Source: a bacterium (GTDB lineage Bacteria > Bdellovibrionota > FAC87 > UBA2466). From it: a stretch of 14,423 bases of DNA. Below are positions 7,609 to 13,946 of this stretch, one piece after another. The DNA lies in the NCBI GenBank assembly GCA_022842225.1, contig JALHPX010000001.1, forward strand, positions 6,508 to 20,930, read 5' to 3'. Each line of letters begins with the position of its first letter. The first letter of the stretch is position 1. A program made the translations under genes and the position numbers. The notes beneath the pieces were generated by a model, which was not told the DNA's origin, did not search any database, and was given only the letters and a program-made list of their open reading frames with translations.

Positions 7609-7629
7609 TTTGCCAAACTGTCTGGCAAA
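7609..7629. promoter_or_regulatory. 21-bp inverted repeat in a divergent intergenic region
   Basis: TTTGCCA (7609-7615) and TGGCAAA (7623-7629) form a perfect inverted repeat around AACTGTC. It lies about 50 bp from the presumed start of the minus-strand 504-residue gene and 158 bp before the plus-strand lipoprotein gene. The size and symmetry are those of an operator for a dimeric repressor or activator. No regulator for it is visible in the window. I see nothing else with coding potential in 7560-7787. Confidence 0.4.
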
Positions 7630-7787
7630 CAACAGTGACTGTGTGCCCCCTCGCGCAAAGATGTTCCGCACGATCCAATTGAATTCCCTCGTTTATCCGA
7701 ACCTCAGCGAGAGTGGCGAACTCCTTGCACAACGAGCGTCAGGGTCGGTGAGAGCCGGCAGAGATTTATTTAATTGGAGTAGGAAAA

Positions 7788-8093
7788 ATGAAGAATGTTT
7801 TGTTTGGATTTATGATTGCAGTCGCCCTAGTGGGCTGCTCTTCGAGTAAAGATAAAGATGTAGAGCGCAAAGAAGGATGGACAGCCAGCCAAATTGAGAA
7901 ATCAACCAGCGAATGCTCTACCAACCTGCGCAGCTCTGTTGCCTCGCCAGAAATTGCTGACAAGATCTGTAGTTGCCACATTCAAAGCATCAGCCAGAAA
8001 TTAACTTTCGAAATCTTCAGCGCTCAACTGCACAACGCTGAAACACTCAAAATCCTAGAAGAAGATTTCGCTGCTTGCGATAAACAAATCTAA
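7788..8093 (+). CDS. Small cysteine-containing lipoprotein of unknown function
   Basis: A 101-residue protein with a lipoprotein signal: MKN, hydrophobic core, lipobox LVGC with the lipidated cysteine at 17, then SSSKDKD, a typical flexible, charged linker. The position +2 residue is Ser, so outer-membrane sorting is expected if the Lol rule applies. The mature domain is helical and has four more cysteines: C43, C61 and C63 (CSC), and C97. This could make two disulfides or a small metal site. Similar small CxC proteins are common and unnamed. GGAGTAGG lies a few bases before the ATG. The exported 506-residue gene follows after 32 bp on the same strand, so the two are probably one operon and may act together in the envelope. 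Confidence 0.75.
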   Translation: MKNVLFGFMIAVALVGCSSSKDKDVERKEGWTASQIEKSTSECSTNLRSSVASPEIADKICSCHIQSISQKLTFEIFSAQLHNAETLKILEEDFAACDKQI

Positions 8094-8125
8094 TTTCCAA
8101 AACATTTTTTAGAGAGGATAGTTCC

Positions 8126-9646
8126 ATGAAACGTTTAGTAATGATGACTGTTGCGTTGAGCATTTTTGCTCAAGTGTCTCATGCAGAAATAGACCGTGAT
8201 AACGATGATGTATTTTACGGAATCGATAAGAACAAAGCTCAAACTCAAGCTCTGATGGGAGCTGGTGAGGGTTTAGTTGCCTCTATTCTCGCATACCAAG
8301 CTTTAAAGGGCGGCCCAAAGCTGGTTGCTCCTAAAGGCGGATCGGTGGGCGACGCTGTACGAGCTTCTAAAGAGAACTACAAATTACTGGATTCTTTTCG
8401 TAAATCAAAAGGAAAAGGCCTAATTCGCTCGGTAAAGTTCTTGGGAGCCAGCATCCTTATCGTCGATATGTCAGGACGAATCTATGAGTGGATGGGAACA
8501 GATGCTCAGCCGCATTGGTCTCCGGTATATTCCTTCTTGGCGAATGAACAGAATGTCGCTGTAGAAGATATGCCCGAAGCGGTTATTCCGACCAATCCTG
8601 CTGATAGCATTACCATTCCGCAAATGAGCAACGATGACCAAAGCTTGGAAGCGCAGCTCCGTGAGAAGCTCAATTCCCGACTTGCAAAGATCAATTCTGG
8701 ATATGCTTCTACGGTCCAAGCTGAATTAGGAACTGTTGAAGCCCGCATTCAATCTCAGAAACAAGAGATTCAAGATGCGCACGCTCGAAAAGAACAGGCA
8801 CACTCGGACTTCCAAACCTCAGAAGCTAATCGCCTATCGTCTGAACGGTTTGAGCGGGTAACTGGAAACTTCTACAAGTCCCGTCCAACGGCAGAAGACA
8901 AACAGACGGCTCAAAAAGTTCTGTTCGGCGGCGAGCTGATGGGGAGCACTCTTTTGCTTCGCTCGCTTTTCACCAAAGAAGGTGCCAAGGCAGTCGCAGA
9001 AGCTGAAGCCGTTCTTGCACGGGCTAAGGATCTTAGTTCGGTGAAAAACATCAAGATTGCGGGAGTCATCCCGAACGAGGATGGCGCAGTAGCTCGTACT
9101 CGCGCTATCGCTGTTGCAGAGCAAAACCTGGCGGCCGGAAAAATGGCACAGGAAATTGCCCGCAGAACTCCTGGTGTTGATGCAGCAACGATTGCTAAAA
9201 CCGATGCGCAAATTGCAAGACTGGAAAAACTGGTGAAAAACCTTAAGGCCGGTACAGTCGTATCAAAAGCACTTAAGGCACAACTGGTGAAAATGGCAGA
9301 GAGCAACCTCGCGGAAACCAGAGCATTGGCCATTCGCACCAGCAAAGCTTCCCCATTGCTAAAGTCCGTTAAAGTGGTCGGTTCAATGGTGTTGATCGCA
9401 GACGCTATTGGTCGCGGATACCAGTGGTACTCGCAGGATGCAGACCCTCAGTTTGCCCCAGGTGTTACGTGGGCATTGCTGAAAGCGGAGCCTCAGATCA
9501 ATGCGGCGCAAGACATGATTCAAACCAAAATCGTAGAGCCATCGGGTGAATTCTTGAAAGCCAGATTTGAGGAGTTCAAGAAGGACGCTCAAGAGCGAAA
9601 AGACTCAGGCTTCGAACCCCTGTTTCCGCACGGACCAAAGTTCTAA
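8126..9646 (+). CDS. Exported protein with an internal duplication, function unknown
   Basis: A 506-residue protein with a Sec signal (about 1-20, cleaved near SHA-EI). Not a family I recognise. It has an internal two-fold repeat: about residues 99-141 (LIRSVKFLGASILIVD, GRIYEW, DAQPHWSP) match about 411-455 (LLKSVKVVGSMVLIAD, GRGYQW, DADPQFAP). A weaker pair, 41-60 and 264-283, has the same Gly-containing hydrophobic pattern. Each unit thus has two short hydrophobic helices and a YxW...DAxPxxxP motif. A charged, coiled-coil-like region (about 170-245) separates the units, and an Ala/Lys/Arg-rich helical segment lies inside the second (about 285-405). Membrane association through the hydrophobic helices is possible. 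AGAGAGGA precedes the ATG. It follows the lipoprotein gene by 32 bp and ends at a strong hairpin. Real gene certain by length, signal peptide and repeat; role unknown. Confidence 0.8.
   Translation: MKRLVMMTVALSIFAQVSHAEIDRDNDDVFYGIDKNKAQTQALMGAGEGLVASILAYQALKGGPKLVAPKGGSVGDAVRASKENYKLLDSFRKSKGKGLIRSVKFLGASILIVDMSGRIYEWMGTDAQPHWSPVYSFLANEQNVAVEDMPEAVIPTNPADSITIPQMSNDDQSLEAQLREKLNSRLAKINSGYASTVQAELGTVEARIQSQKQEIQDAHARKEQAHSDFQTSEANRLSSERFERVTGNFYKSRPTAEDKQTAQKVLFGGELMGSTLLLRSLFTKEGAKAVAEAEAVLARAKDLSSVKNIKIAGVIPNEDGAVARTRAIAVAEQNLAAGKMAQEIARRTPGVDAATIAKTDAQIARLEKLVKNLKAGTVVSKALKAQLVKMAESNLAETRALAIRTSKASPLLKSVKVVGSMVLIADAIGRGYQWYSQDADPQFAPGVTWALLKAEPQINAAQDMIQTKIVEPSGEFLKARFEEFKKDAQERKDSGFEPLFPHGPKF
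8420..8548 (+). repeat. Protein-level repeat, copy 1 (residues 99-141 of the 506-residue protein)
   Basis: This encodes hydrophobic segment SVKFLGASILIVD, then GRIYEW and DAQPHWSP. It aligns with copy 2 at 9356-9490 with about 18 identical positions over 43, counted by eye. The DNA has diverged, so the duplication is old. Confidence 0.7.
9356..9490 (+). repeat. Protein-level repeat, copy 2 (residues 411-455 of the 506-residue protein)
   Basis: This encodes SVKVVGSMVLIAD, GRGYQW and DADPQFAP, matching copy 1 at 8420-8548. It is two residues longer after the last proline. Confidence 0.7.
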
Positions 9647-9673
9647 GTCCAGCGGTTACTAGGAACAGGTAAT

Positions 9674-9708
9674 AAAGACCCCATCGGCGGTTCGCTGATG
9701 GGGTCTTT
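9674..9708. terminator. Strong hairpin terminator between convergent genes
   Basis: AAAGACCCCATC (9674-9685) pairs with GATGGGGTCTTT (9697-9708). The stem extends inward to a 3-nt loop through one G-T pair. It is flanked by A-rich and T-rich bases on both sides, so it can stop transcription from the plus-strand exported-protein gene (ends 9646) and from the minus-strand barrel gene (ends 9724). Confidence 0.85.
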
Positions 9709-9723
9709 GCTTATCTAATGGAC

Positions 9724-10299
9724 TTAAAAAAACCAGCTCAAGCCAATGTTCACAACGGGCAAGAAGATTTCTTCGCTTTTGCGAACTGAGTTTAGAACCT
9801 GGTGACGGTCTACGTATGCGCCACCGACAGAAACGGTAATCAGATCAAAGGCAACAAACCCATATTTAATGGAAGCCCCGTATAACGTGTCGCTATCGTC
9901 GTTAGACTCGTCAAAAAAGCTAAGTGTGATCACCTGGCCCATTCCGGCACTGACGCCGACAAATTGTTTGAAATCACCGCTCTGGTCGAAGCCGTAGCCT
10001 GCCTCCAGCTCGCCGCCCCACAGAACAAGCAAAGTACCTAGGTAAGCCTTGGCATAGAACCCGCTTCCCGCGATGTTACGCACCCCAAAGCCTAAATTCA
10101 GCCCTCCGGGAGAACCAATGGAAAGCCCCAACTCCTTCATTGTGGTGTCGCCCCAGTCAGAGGGATGGGAAAGCGGCATAGCTGTCAGCGGATTCTTCGA
10201 CGGGGCGGGGTCCGCAGCAGCATCCCCGGCAGTCCCGATGGCCCAAATGGGCATATTGAACCAATTCATTGCGAGGCAGAGCAGCAGAGCTTTCTTCAT
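9724..10299 (-). CDS. Probable small outer-membrane beta-barrel protein
   Basis: A 191-residue protein from ATG 10299, with a signal peptide (MKKALLLCLAMNWFNMPIWA). After a Pro/Ala/Asp-rich linker (about 25-50) the chain is a run of alternating hydrophobic and polar/glycine residues typical of transmembrane beta-strands (LNLGFGVRNIAG, ELEAGYGF, QFVGVSAGMGQVITLSFF, TLYGASIKYGFV). The last strand is NIGLSWFF; a terminal aromatic residue is the usual BAM recognition signal of outer-membrane proteins. No enzyme motif is seen and the substrate or role is unknown. A longer reading from TTG 10380 would run through the upstream gene's terminator and is unlikely. The start has no clear ribosome-binding site and lies only 28 bp past that terminator, so the promoter must be very compact or overlap it. 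A YaiO/OmpW-like or unrelated small barrel are both possible. Confidence 0.65.
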   Translation of the reverse strand: MKKALLLCLAMNWFNMPIWAIGTAGDAAADPAPSKNPLTAMPLSHPSDWGDTTMKELGLSIGSPGGLNLGFGVRNIAGSGFYAKAYLGTLLVLWGGELEAGYGFDQSGDFKQFVGVSAGMGQVITLSFFDESNDDSDTLYGASIKYGFVAFDLITVSVGGAYVDRHQVLNSVRKSEEIFLPVVNIGLSWFF

Positions 10300-10327
10300 G
10301 CGCGCTGTCTTAGCACAAATGGGAAAT

Positions 10328-10360
10328 AAAAAAAGGCCCGCGGCTTTCACCGCGAGCCTT
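10328..10360 (-). terminator. Rho-independent terminator of the His-rich protein gene
   Basis: Read on the minus strand: AAGGCTCGCGG (10360-10350), loop TGAAAG, CCGCGGGCCTT (10343-10333), then five more T. The 11-bp stem has one G-T pair. It begins 26 bp after the stop at 10387. Confidence 0.9.
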
Positions 10361-10386
10361 CCTAAAAAAGTGGTTCTCAAATCCGC

Positions 10387-10680
10387 TTAGGCTTTTTTCT
10401 TAGCCCGAGCCGAATCCAAGTTATGCACTGTGGCCGGACGTTGGTTCGGCTTCACGGTGTTCGTCGTAGCCACTGGCTGCGTTTTCGCAAACGGACCAGG
10501 ACATGCGTGCGAGTGACCGTTGTGCATGTAGTGGAAATGGCCATCGTGTTCATAGCAAACGTGGCCAGCGTGCACATAGGATTTGTGTCCGCAATTAGCC
10601 GCGTGGATATGGTCATGGCCTTCTAAGATTTGTTCACACCGCTCGAGGGCGGCTTGGGCGAGAGCTTTCTTCTTTTTCAT
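10387..10680 (-). CDS. Histidine-rich, probably metal-binding small protein
   Basis: A 97-residue protein with no signal peptide, so probably cytoplasmic. A basic N-terminal helix (1-20, C15) is followed by a core at 22-60 with 12 histidines and three cysteines: GHDHIHAANCGHKSYVHAGH, then VCYEHDGHFHYMHNGHSHAC. The repeated (V/Y)xHxGH units resemble widespread unnamed proteins with CGH...HGDH...HDGH patterns, which I would expect to bind Zn(II), Ni(II) or Cu. The C-terminal 35 residues are a Lys/Ala/Pro/Thr-rich tail ending KKKA, with no histidine cluster. A storage, buffering or chaperone role is inference. The ribosome-binding site is weak. It is monocistronic, with its own terminator. Its upstream gap (10681-10858) holds two short dyads. 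Confidence 0.7.
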   Translation of the reverse strand: MKKKKALAQAALERCEQILEGHDHIHAANCGHKSYVHAGHVCYEHDGHFHYMHNGHSHACPGPFAKTQPVATTNTVKPNQRPATVHNLDSARAKKKA

Positions 10681-10715
10681 AGAGCTCTAGAATAGCCCCC
10701 GATTGTGAAGCAAAT

Positions 10716-10746
10716 TTGCAACCGTAGCTTAGTTACGGATTACACT
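10716..10746 (+). promoter_or_regulatory. MerR-type promoter-like element (19-bp spacer with central dyad)
   Basis: TTGCAA (10716-10721), a 19-bp spacer (10722-10740) with the inverted repeat CCGTA-N7-TACGG (10722-10738), then TACACT (10741-10746). Each hexamer matches the sigma-70 consensus at 4 of 6 positions. A 19-bp spacer holding a dyad is the hallmark of MerR-family promoters, and the mer operator itself has CCGTAC/GTACGG arms. The element points to the plus strand, away from the His-rich gene, and no plus-strand gene follows before 11952. It could drive an antisense or small RNA, or be chance. A 10-bp palindrome GCAAATTTGC (10710-10719) overlaps its left end. I see nothing else in 10681-10858. 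Confidence 0.3.
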
Positions 10747-10858
10747 GCTGTTTTTAGCCTCACCCAACTTTACTTAAGACATGTAAATCGACGTGGGCCC
10801 CAAAGCCTAAAAGTGGGTTAGATCGACAGAGCGGACGTCAAACGAAGAGGAAATCAGC

Positions 10859-11887
10859 TTAGGAGGCCTTGGGCTTATCAACGTGAATCTGAGTGACCTC
10901 GTCGCCAGCACCCGTGGTTTTCTGGCCGGGGCCAGCTTGGATGATGGGAGTAGCAGAGGTATTCGTATTCTCGGTCAGACCTGGCACATCGATAGGCGCT
11001 CCGGCTTCGGGCGCGGCTTCTGGTGCGGGCTTATTCAAACTAATCTCTCTTACTTTAATGCGCACTTCTTCCATCGTGCGTTCAAATTTCCAATCGAACA
11101 TGTACTTCACTTGCTCGAGACCGTTTAATACACCCGTCTCAATTTGCTTTGCAGCCGGTAAGTATTGCGCCAGTAGTACAGAGCTAGGGAGCAATTCTTT
11201 GGTATCTGTTACGTGACGCGTTTTGAGATCGAGCACTTCGAGAAACGCGAGCTTATGCCCGGCACGTTCCTCCAGCACAATGCGGAACACGCGATTACGC
11301 GGGTCAAAAATCAACTCGTTGGTTTGCGGATCCCACTCTGTCATGGGCGGGGCCTCGGGCAATACACGCTGCTGCGTCTTGCTCTTTCCCTTTTTATAAA
11401 TGTAGTAAGCGCCGCCGCCAAAGCTCAAAACGAAGAGCGCGACTATCGTCCACGCCCAGCGGCTAGCGGCATTGCGACCTGCTTCTAATTCATTCGCGCC
11501 CGGCTGGCTCATGCCTAAAACCCAAAGCAATCCCCGGTAGGCAGACTTCACCATACGTACACCGTAATCCACCGCACCTTCTAATTTCTGAGGCGGAACA
11601 TACTCTCCCGGATTGCGAGGCTCGGCAGGTTTATCGTCGGTTACCTTTAAAGCATCCGACGGCGGTGCATCGCCGAGCGGCACACTATTAATCGGTACGG
11701 CCGACGCGGGCGATGTCGCAGGCGGCGGAGCCGTAGGAATAGCAGACTGCGGGGCGCGAACGAGCGCCGAATCCGGCACAACGGTGGCAACTTCCCCGCC
11801 ATGCCGACGAGCAGCACTTGCAGTGCCCGCATAAACGCAGAGCGTTATCGCGAGGCTAATGAGAGTAGATTTAAAAAGCGTTCCCAC
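10859..11887 (-). CDS. Exported proline-rich protein with one transmembrane segment, function unknown
   Basis: A 342-residue protein read from GTG 11887, not recognised. Its parts in order are a signal peptide (about 1-25, ending TASA), a Pro/Ala/Ser-rich low-complexity region (about 35-100), a short conserved-looking segment (AVDYGVRMVKSAYRGLLWVLG, near 105-125), a transmembrane helix (about 144-164, AWTIVALFVLSFGGGAYYIY) followed by KKGKSK, a folded beta/alpha region (about 175-290, with FDPRNRVFRIVLEERAGH and WKFERTMEEVRIKVREI), and a Pro/Ala/Thr-rich tail. With a cleaved signal and one helix followed by basic residues, the low-complexity part would be periplasmic and the C-terminal domain cytoplasmic. 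The ribosome-binding site is weak, so the exact start is uncertain. It is divergent from the cysteine-rich protein gene (64-bp gap), so the two may be co-regulated. Confidence 0.7.
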   Translation of the reverse strand: MGTLFKSTLISLAITLCVYAGTASAARRHGGEVATVVPDSALVRAPQSAIPTAPPPATSPASAVPINSVPLGDAPPSDALKVTDDKPAEPRNPGEYVPPQKLEGAVDYGVRMVKSAYRGLLWVLGMSQPGANELEAGRNAASRWAWTIVALFVLSFGGGAYYIYKKGKSKTQQRVLPEAPPMTEWDPQTNELIFDPRNRVFRIVLEERAGHKLAFLEVLDLKTRHVTDTKELLPSSVLLAQYLPAAKQIETGVLNGLEQVKYMFDWKFERTMEEVRIKVREISLNKPAPEAAPEAGAPIDVPGLTENTNTSATPIIQAGPGQKTTGAGDEVTQIHVDKPKAS

Positions 11888-11951
11888 AACACCGTTTCGG
11901 AAGAGAGATCTCGTTTAATGAGGCGAATTAGCCGATGAGAGAATAAGAGCT

Positions 11952-12794
11952 ATGAAACTCCGTCGACACATTGCAATCCTGGGCACTTTATCAATGTTTT
12001 CCATAACGCTGCGCGTAAGCGTTGCGGCGGAGCAATTCGCTACTGCGGACGTGGGCACTTCTAGCGCGCGCTTGAATGAATGCATTAAGCCGGGCGGCGC
12101 TTGGAAAGCAAACATCACCAATCGGCAAATCGTCGACTTCAAAGCAATCTTTTCAGACCCCGAAATGAAGAACGTTTGCCTGCAATATGTCGAATGCGAC
12201 AACGCCGAAAACAAGGAACACTTCGCACAGGTTTTAGAATGCGCGCAGACTGCCTCTGGAGCGTGTGAAGATCTGGCCACTTGTCTCGCGCAGCGAGCGG
12301 CGAATCCCCGCCCTTTTTATCTCGCCGATATTGCCGCCAAGCCGGGTGTGAATCACTACGCCGCTGCTGGGAATATTCAATGTCAGCAAGCAGGAGGACC
12401 TGAAGCGCTTTACGGCAATGATGCTAGAGCGGTTTGCCTGCAGAAAATGGACTGCACCAAAGACGCAGCCAAACAACGCTACGTCGTTGCGTGCCCCGTG
12501 ACAGGTACTGTTACCACTCCGCGCCCCGAGGATGGACCGGTTCAGGAGTGTCTGCCATTTGTGGAGTGCGCGCAAAAACAATACCGCCTCACCGCTTTCC
12601 AAACGTATGCCGAGCCAGCAAAAACAGCGGCAACACCCAGCAAGCCGGCAACGACCGCCAAGGCCCCAAAGACAAAAACCAAAGCCACCAAAACTGTGAC
12701 TCCCAAGACTGCGGCTACCAAGAAGCCAGCAAAGTCGACTCGCCTGCCCGCCTCTCAATCCTCCAAAAAGAAGGCAAAAAAAAACCGCCCCTAA
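11952..12794 (+). CDS. Exported cysteine-rich duplicated protein with a Lys/Ala/Pro/Thr tail
   Basis: A 280-residue protein, not recognised. The signal peptide (about 1-25) ends SVAA. The mature domain (about 40-210) has 12 cysteines in a two-fold pattern: C44, C76-x5-C82, C97, C105-x5-C111, then C144, C162-x5-C168, C181, C200-x5-C206. VCLQYVEC and VCLQKMDC mark the matching positions. This implies a duplicated disulfide-bonded domain in the periplasm or outside the cell. The last 60 residues are a low-complexity basic tail of Lys, Ala, Pro and Thr, like histone-H1-type tails, which could bind DNA, acidic polymers or cell wall. Similar tails are hard to interpret. The gene is divergent from the single-pass membrane protein gene (64 bp). 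Its last codons overlap the terminator of the convergent DUF3015 genes. Confidence 0.75.
   Translation: MKLRRHIAILGTLSMFSITLRVSVAAEQFATADVGTSSARLNECIKPGGAWKANITNRQIVDFKAIFSDPEMKNVCLQYVECDNAENKEHFAQVLECAQTASGACEDLATCLAQRAANPRPFYLADIAAKPGVNHYAAAGNIQCQQAGGPEALYGNDARAVCLQKMDCTKDAAKQRYVVACPVTGTVTTPRPEDGPVQECLPFVECAQKQYRLTAFQTYAEPAKTAATPSKPATTAKAPKTKTKATKTVTPKTAATKKPAKSTRLPASQSSKKKAKKNRP
12081..12284 (+). repeat. Cysteine-pattern repeat, copy 1 (residues 44-111)
   Basis: Six cysteines: C44, C76, C82, C97, C105 and C111, with two C-x5-C pairs. It corresponds to copy 2 at 12381-12569. The spacing between the first and second cysteine is longer here (32 against 18). Confidence 0.6.
12381..12569 (+). 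repeat. Cysteine-pattern repeat, copy 2 (residues 144-206)
   Basis: Six cysteines: C144, C162, C168, C181, C200 and C206, again with two C-x5-C pairs. The best local match is VCLQKMDC against VCLQYVEC of copy 1. Confidence 0.6.
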
Positions 12795-12812
12795 CCTTTC
12801 GGTCAGAGGCGG
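12776..12812 (-). terminator. Terminator of the DUF3015 genes, inside the end of the convergent gene
   Basis: On the minus strand: CCGCC (12812-12808), an imperfect stem closing on GACC-GAAA-GGTT, GGCGG (12789-12785), then nine T (12784-12776). It is a strong intrinsic terminator 18 bp after the stop of the DUF3015 gene at 12831. It covers the last six codons and stop of the plus-strand cysteine-rich gene. Confidence 0.85.
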
Positions 12813-12830
12813 CTCTTTAAAGCGGAAAGC

Positions 12831-13352
12831 TTACATCGTGATGTTGCAAGCTTTTGCTAAATCATCGTTCCGCGAAATCACGGTGATGATCGAGTCCGTC
12901 ACATCCATCGTAGCGACGGTGTGAGACGGGAAGATTTGTTTGAAGTTGCGTTGCAATTCGCCAGCGAGCTGGTCTTGGTTGCCTTGGCAATCCATGATGC
13001 TTGCTAACGAGACGATTGCTTCGCCTTGGCCACGAGCCATGTCACCAGCTAAAGCAACTTTGTTGCCGTTGATGAATTGGTCCATGTTCTCAGCCTTCGT
13101 GAACACGTTGCCGCCATCGCAGTTCAACGTTCCGAAGGTGATGCCGAACATTTGGCTGTAGAAGGTGTTGTTCGTCGTGGATGCGAAGATTTGGTCGATG
13201 CCATCTCCTCCACCAATCACCATCGATCCGAGACCGCAACCTGCAGTACCGTATTGACGCGAGAAAGAAGTTTCTTTCACTTTGCCGCCAGCTGCTTGCG
13301 CAGAAGCCGCAACCATCAGGCTAACCAGAATTCCGTATTGAAGAAATTTCAT
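12831..13352 (-). CDS. DUF3015 family exported protein (second of two)
   Basis: A 173-residue protein with a Sec signal (about 1-21, ending AQAAG). The DUF3015 signature follows: YGTAGCGLGSMVIGG at about 34-48, QIFASTTN, FGITFGTLNC ending at C78, then MARGQGEAIVSLASIMDC ending at C122, and C169 near the C-terminus. The four cysteines align with those of the neighbouring paralogue, so two disulfides are likely. The family is small, exported and of unknown function. GAGGGAGA lies 6 nt before the ATG. The gene is 20 bp after the upstream paralogue, so the two share a transcript that ends at the terminator at 12776-12812. It has about 10 extra residues before the YGTAGC motif compared with the paralogue. 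Confidence 0.88.
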   Translation of the reverse strand: MKFLQYGILVSLMVAASAQAAGGKVKETSFSRQYGTAGCGLGSMVIGGGDGIDQIFASTTNNTFYSQMFGITFGTLNCDGGNVFTKAENMDQFINGNKVALAGDMARGQGEAIVSLASIMDCQGNQDQLAGELQRNFKQIFPSHTVATMDVTDSIITVISRNDDLAKACNITM

Positions 13353-13372
13353 GTTGTCTCCCTCTCTTTAAA

Positions 13373-13846
13373 TTAGATGGCCTGGCACTGAAGCGCCGAG
13401 TTGGCTTCAATGAGAGGTTCCACTTTGTCCATGAATACTGGAGCAGTTTCGTTGGTGTTGAATACTTGAGCGAAGTTCTTTTGGAGGCTGACGGCCAGCG
13501 GTGCGCTGTCGTTGCATCCAAGAATTTCAGCCAAGCTGACAATCGTTTCGCCTTCGCCACGAGCAACATCGCGCTTTAGCGCTTCTTTGTTGATTTCGTA
13601 GAACAAGTTGGCGGTTTTCTTTGCGCCGTCACGGCAATTGGAAGTTCCGCTGGTGATGCCCGAAGTTTGGCTACCGCTCGAACCGTTAGTGTATGCAACG
13701 AAGATCTGCTCGAAGCCATTGCTTCCAGTGATAACCATCGAGCCCAATCCACAACCTGCCATTCCGTACTCATCTGCCATTGCCGGTGCGCTTACAAAGA
13801 AGAGCACTGCTGCAAAAGTAGACGACAAGACACTCTTTTTAATCAT
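13373..13846 (-). CDS. DUF3015 family exported protein (first of two)
   Basis: A 157-residue protein with a Sec signal (about 1-24, ending AMADE). Signature: YGMAGCGLGSMVITG at about 27-41, EQIFVAYTNG, SGITSGTSNC ending at C71, and VARGEGETIVSLAEILGC ending at C111, with a last cysteine at 154. It is clearly a tandem paralogue of the gene at 12831-13352, with the same four cysteines. The function of the family is unknown. AGGAGAA lies upstream of the ATG. It is first in the two-gene minus-strand unit and divergent from a DUF4105-type gene 100 bp away, a gap that must hold both promoters. I see no clear operator there beyond a short CTC-ACCGC-GAG dyad. Confidence 0.88.
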   Translation of the reverse strand: MIKKSVLSSTFAAVLFFVSAPAMADEYGMAGCGLGSMVITGSNGFEQIFVAYTNGSSGSQTSGITSGTSNCRDGAKKTANLFYEINKEALKRDVARGEGETIVSLAEILGCNDSAPLAVSLQKNFAQVFNTNETAPVFMDKVEPLIEANSALQCQAI

Positions 13847-13946
13847 AGCTGTCGTTCTCCTAGCCGAAACATTTTGCAGTCCCTCACCGCGAGAGAGCGC
13901 AACCCATTTCTTTTGAATCCTAATACGTTGCCAGCAGAGTTAGTGA

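Noticed and set aside
7508..7732. Minus-strand 74-codon open frame ending in a GTGA overlap with a possible start of the 504-residue gene
   Set aside because: It begins at a TTG, has no protein-like composition, and covers the operator-like inverted repeat. More likely leader sequence.
7610..7849. Plus-strand 79-codon open frame over the divergent gap
   Set aside because: It overlaps the lipoprotein start in another frame, and has no ribosome-binding site or recognisable content.
10300..10380. Longer barrel protein from TTG 10380
   Set aside because: It would translate through the terminator hairpin of the upstream gene and place a second hydrophobic segment before a perfect signal peptide.
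12234..12758. Minus-strand 174-codon open frame
   Set aside because: Shadow of the cysteine-rich plus-strand gene; Gly/Cys/Arg/Leu-rich composition arises from the complement of the Lys/Ala/Pro/Thr codons.
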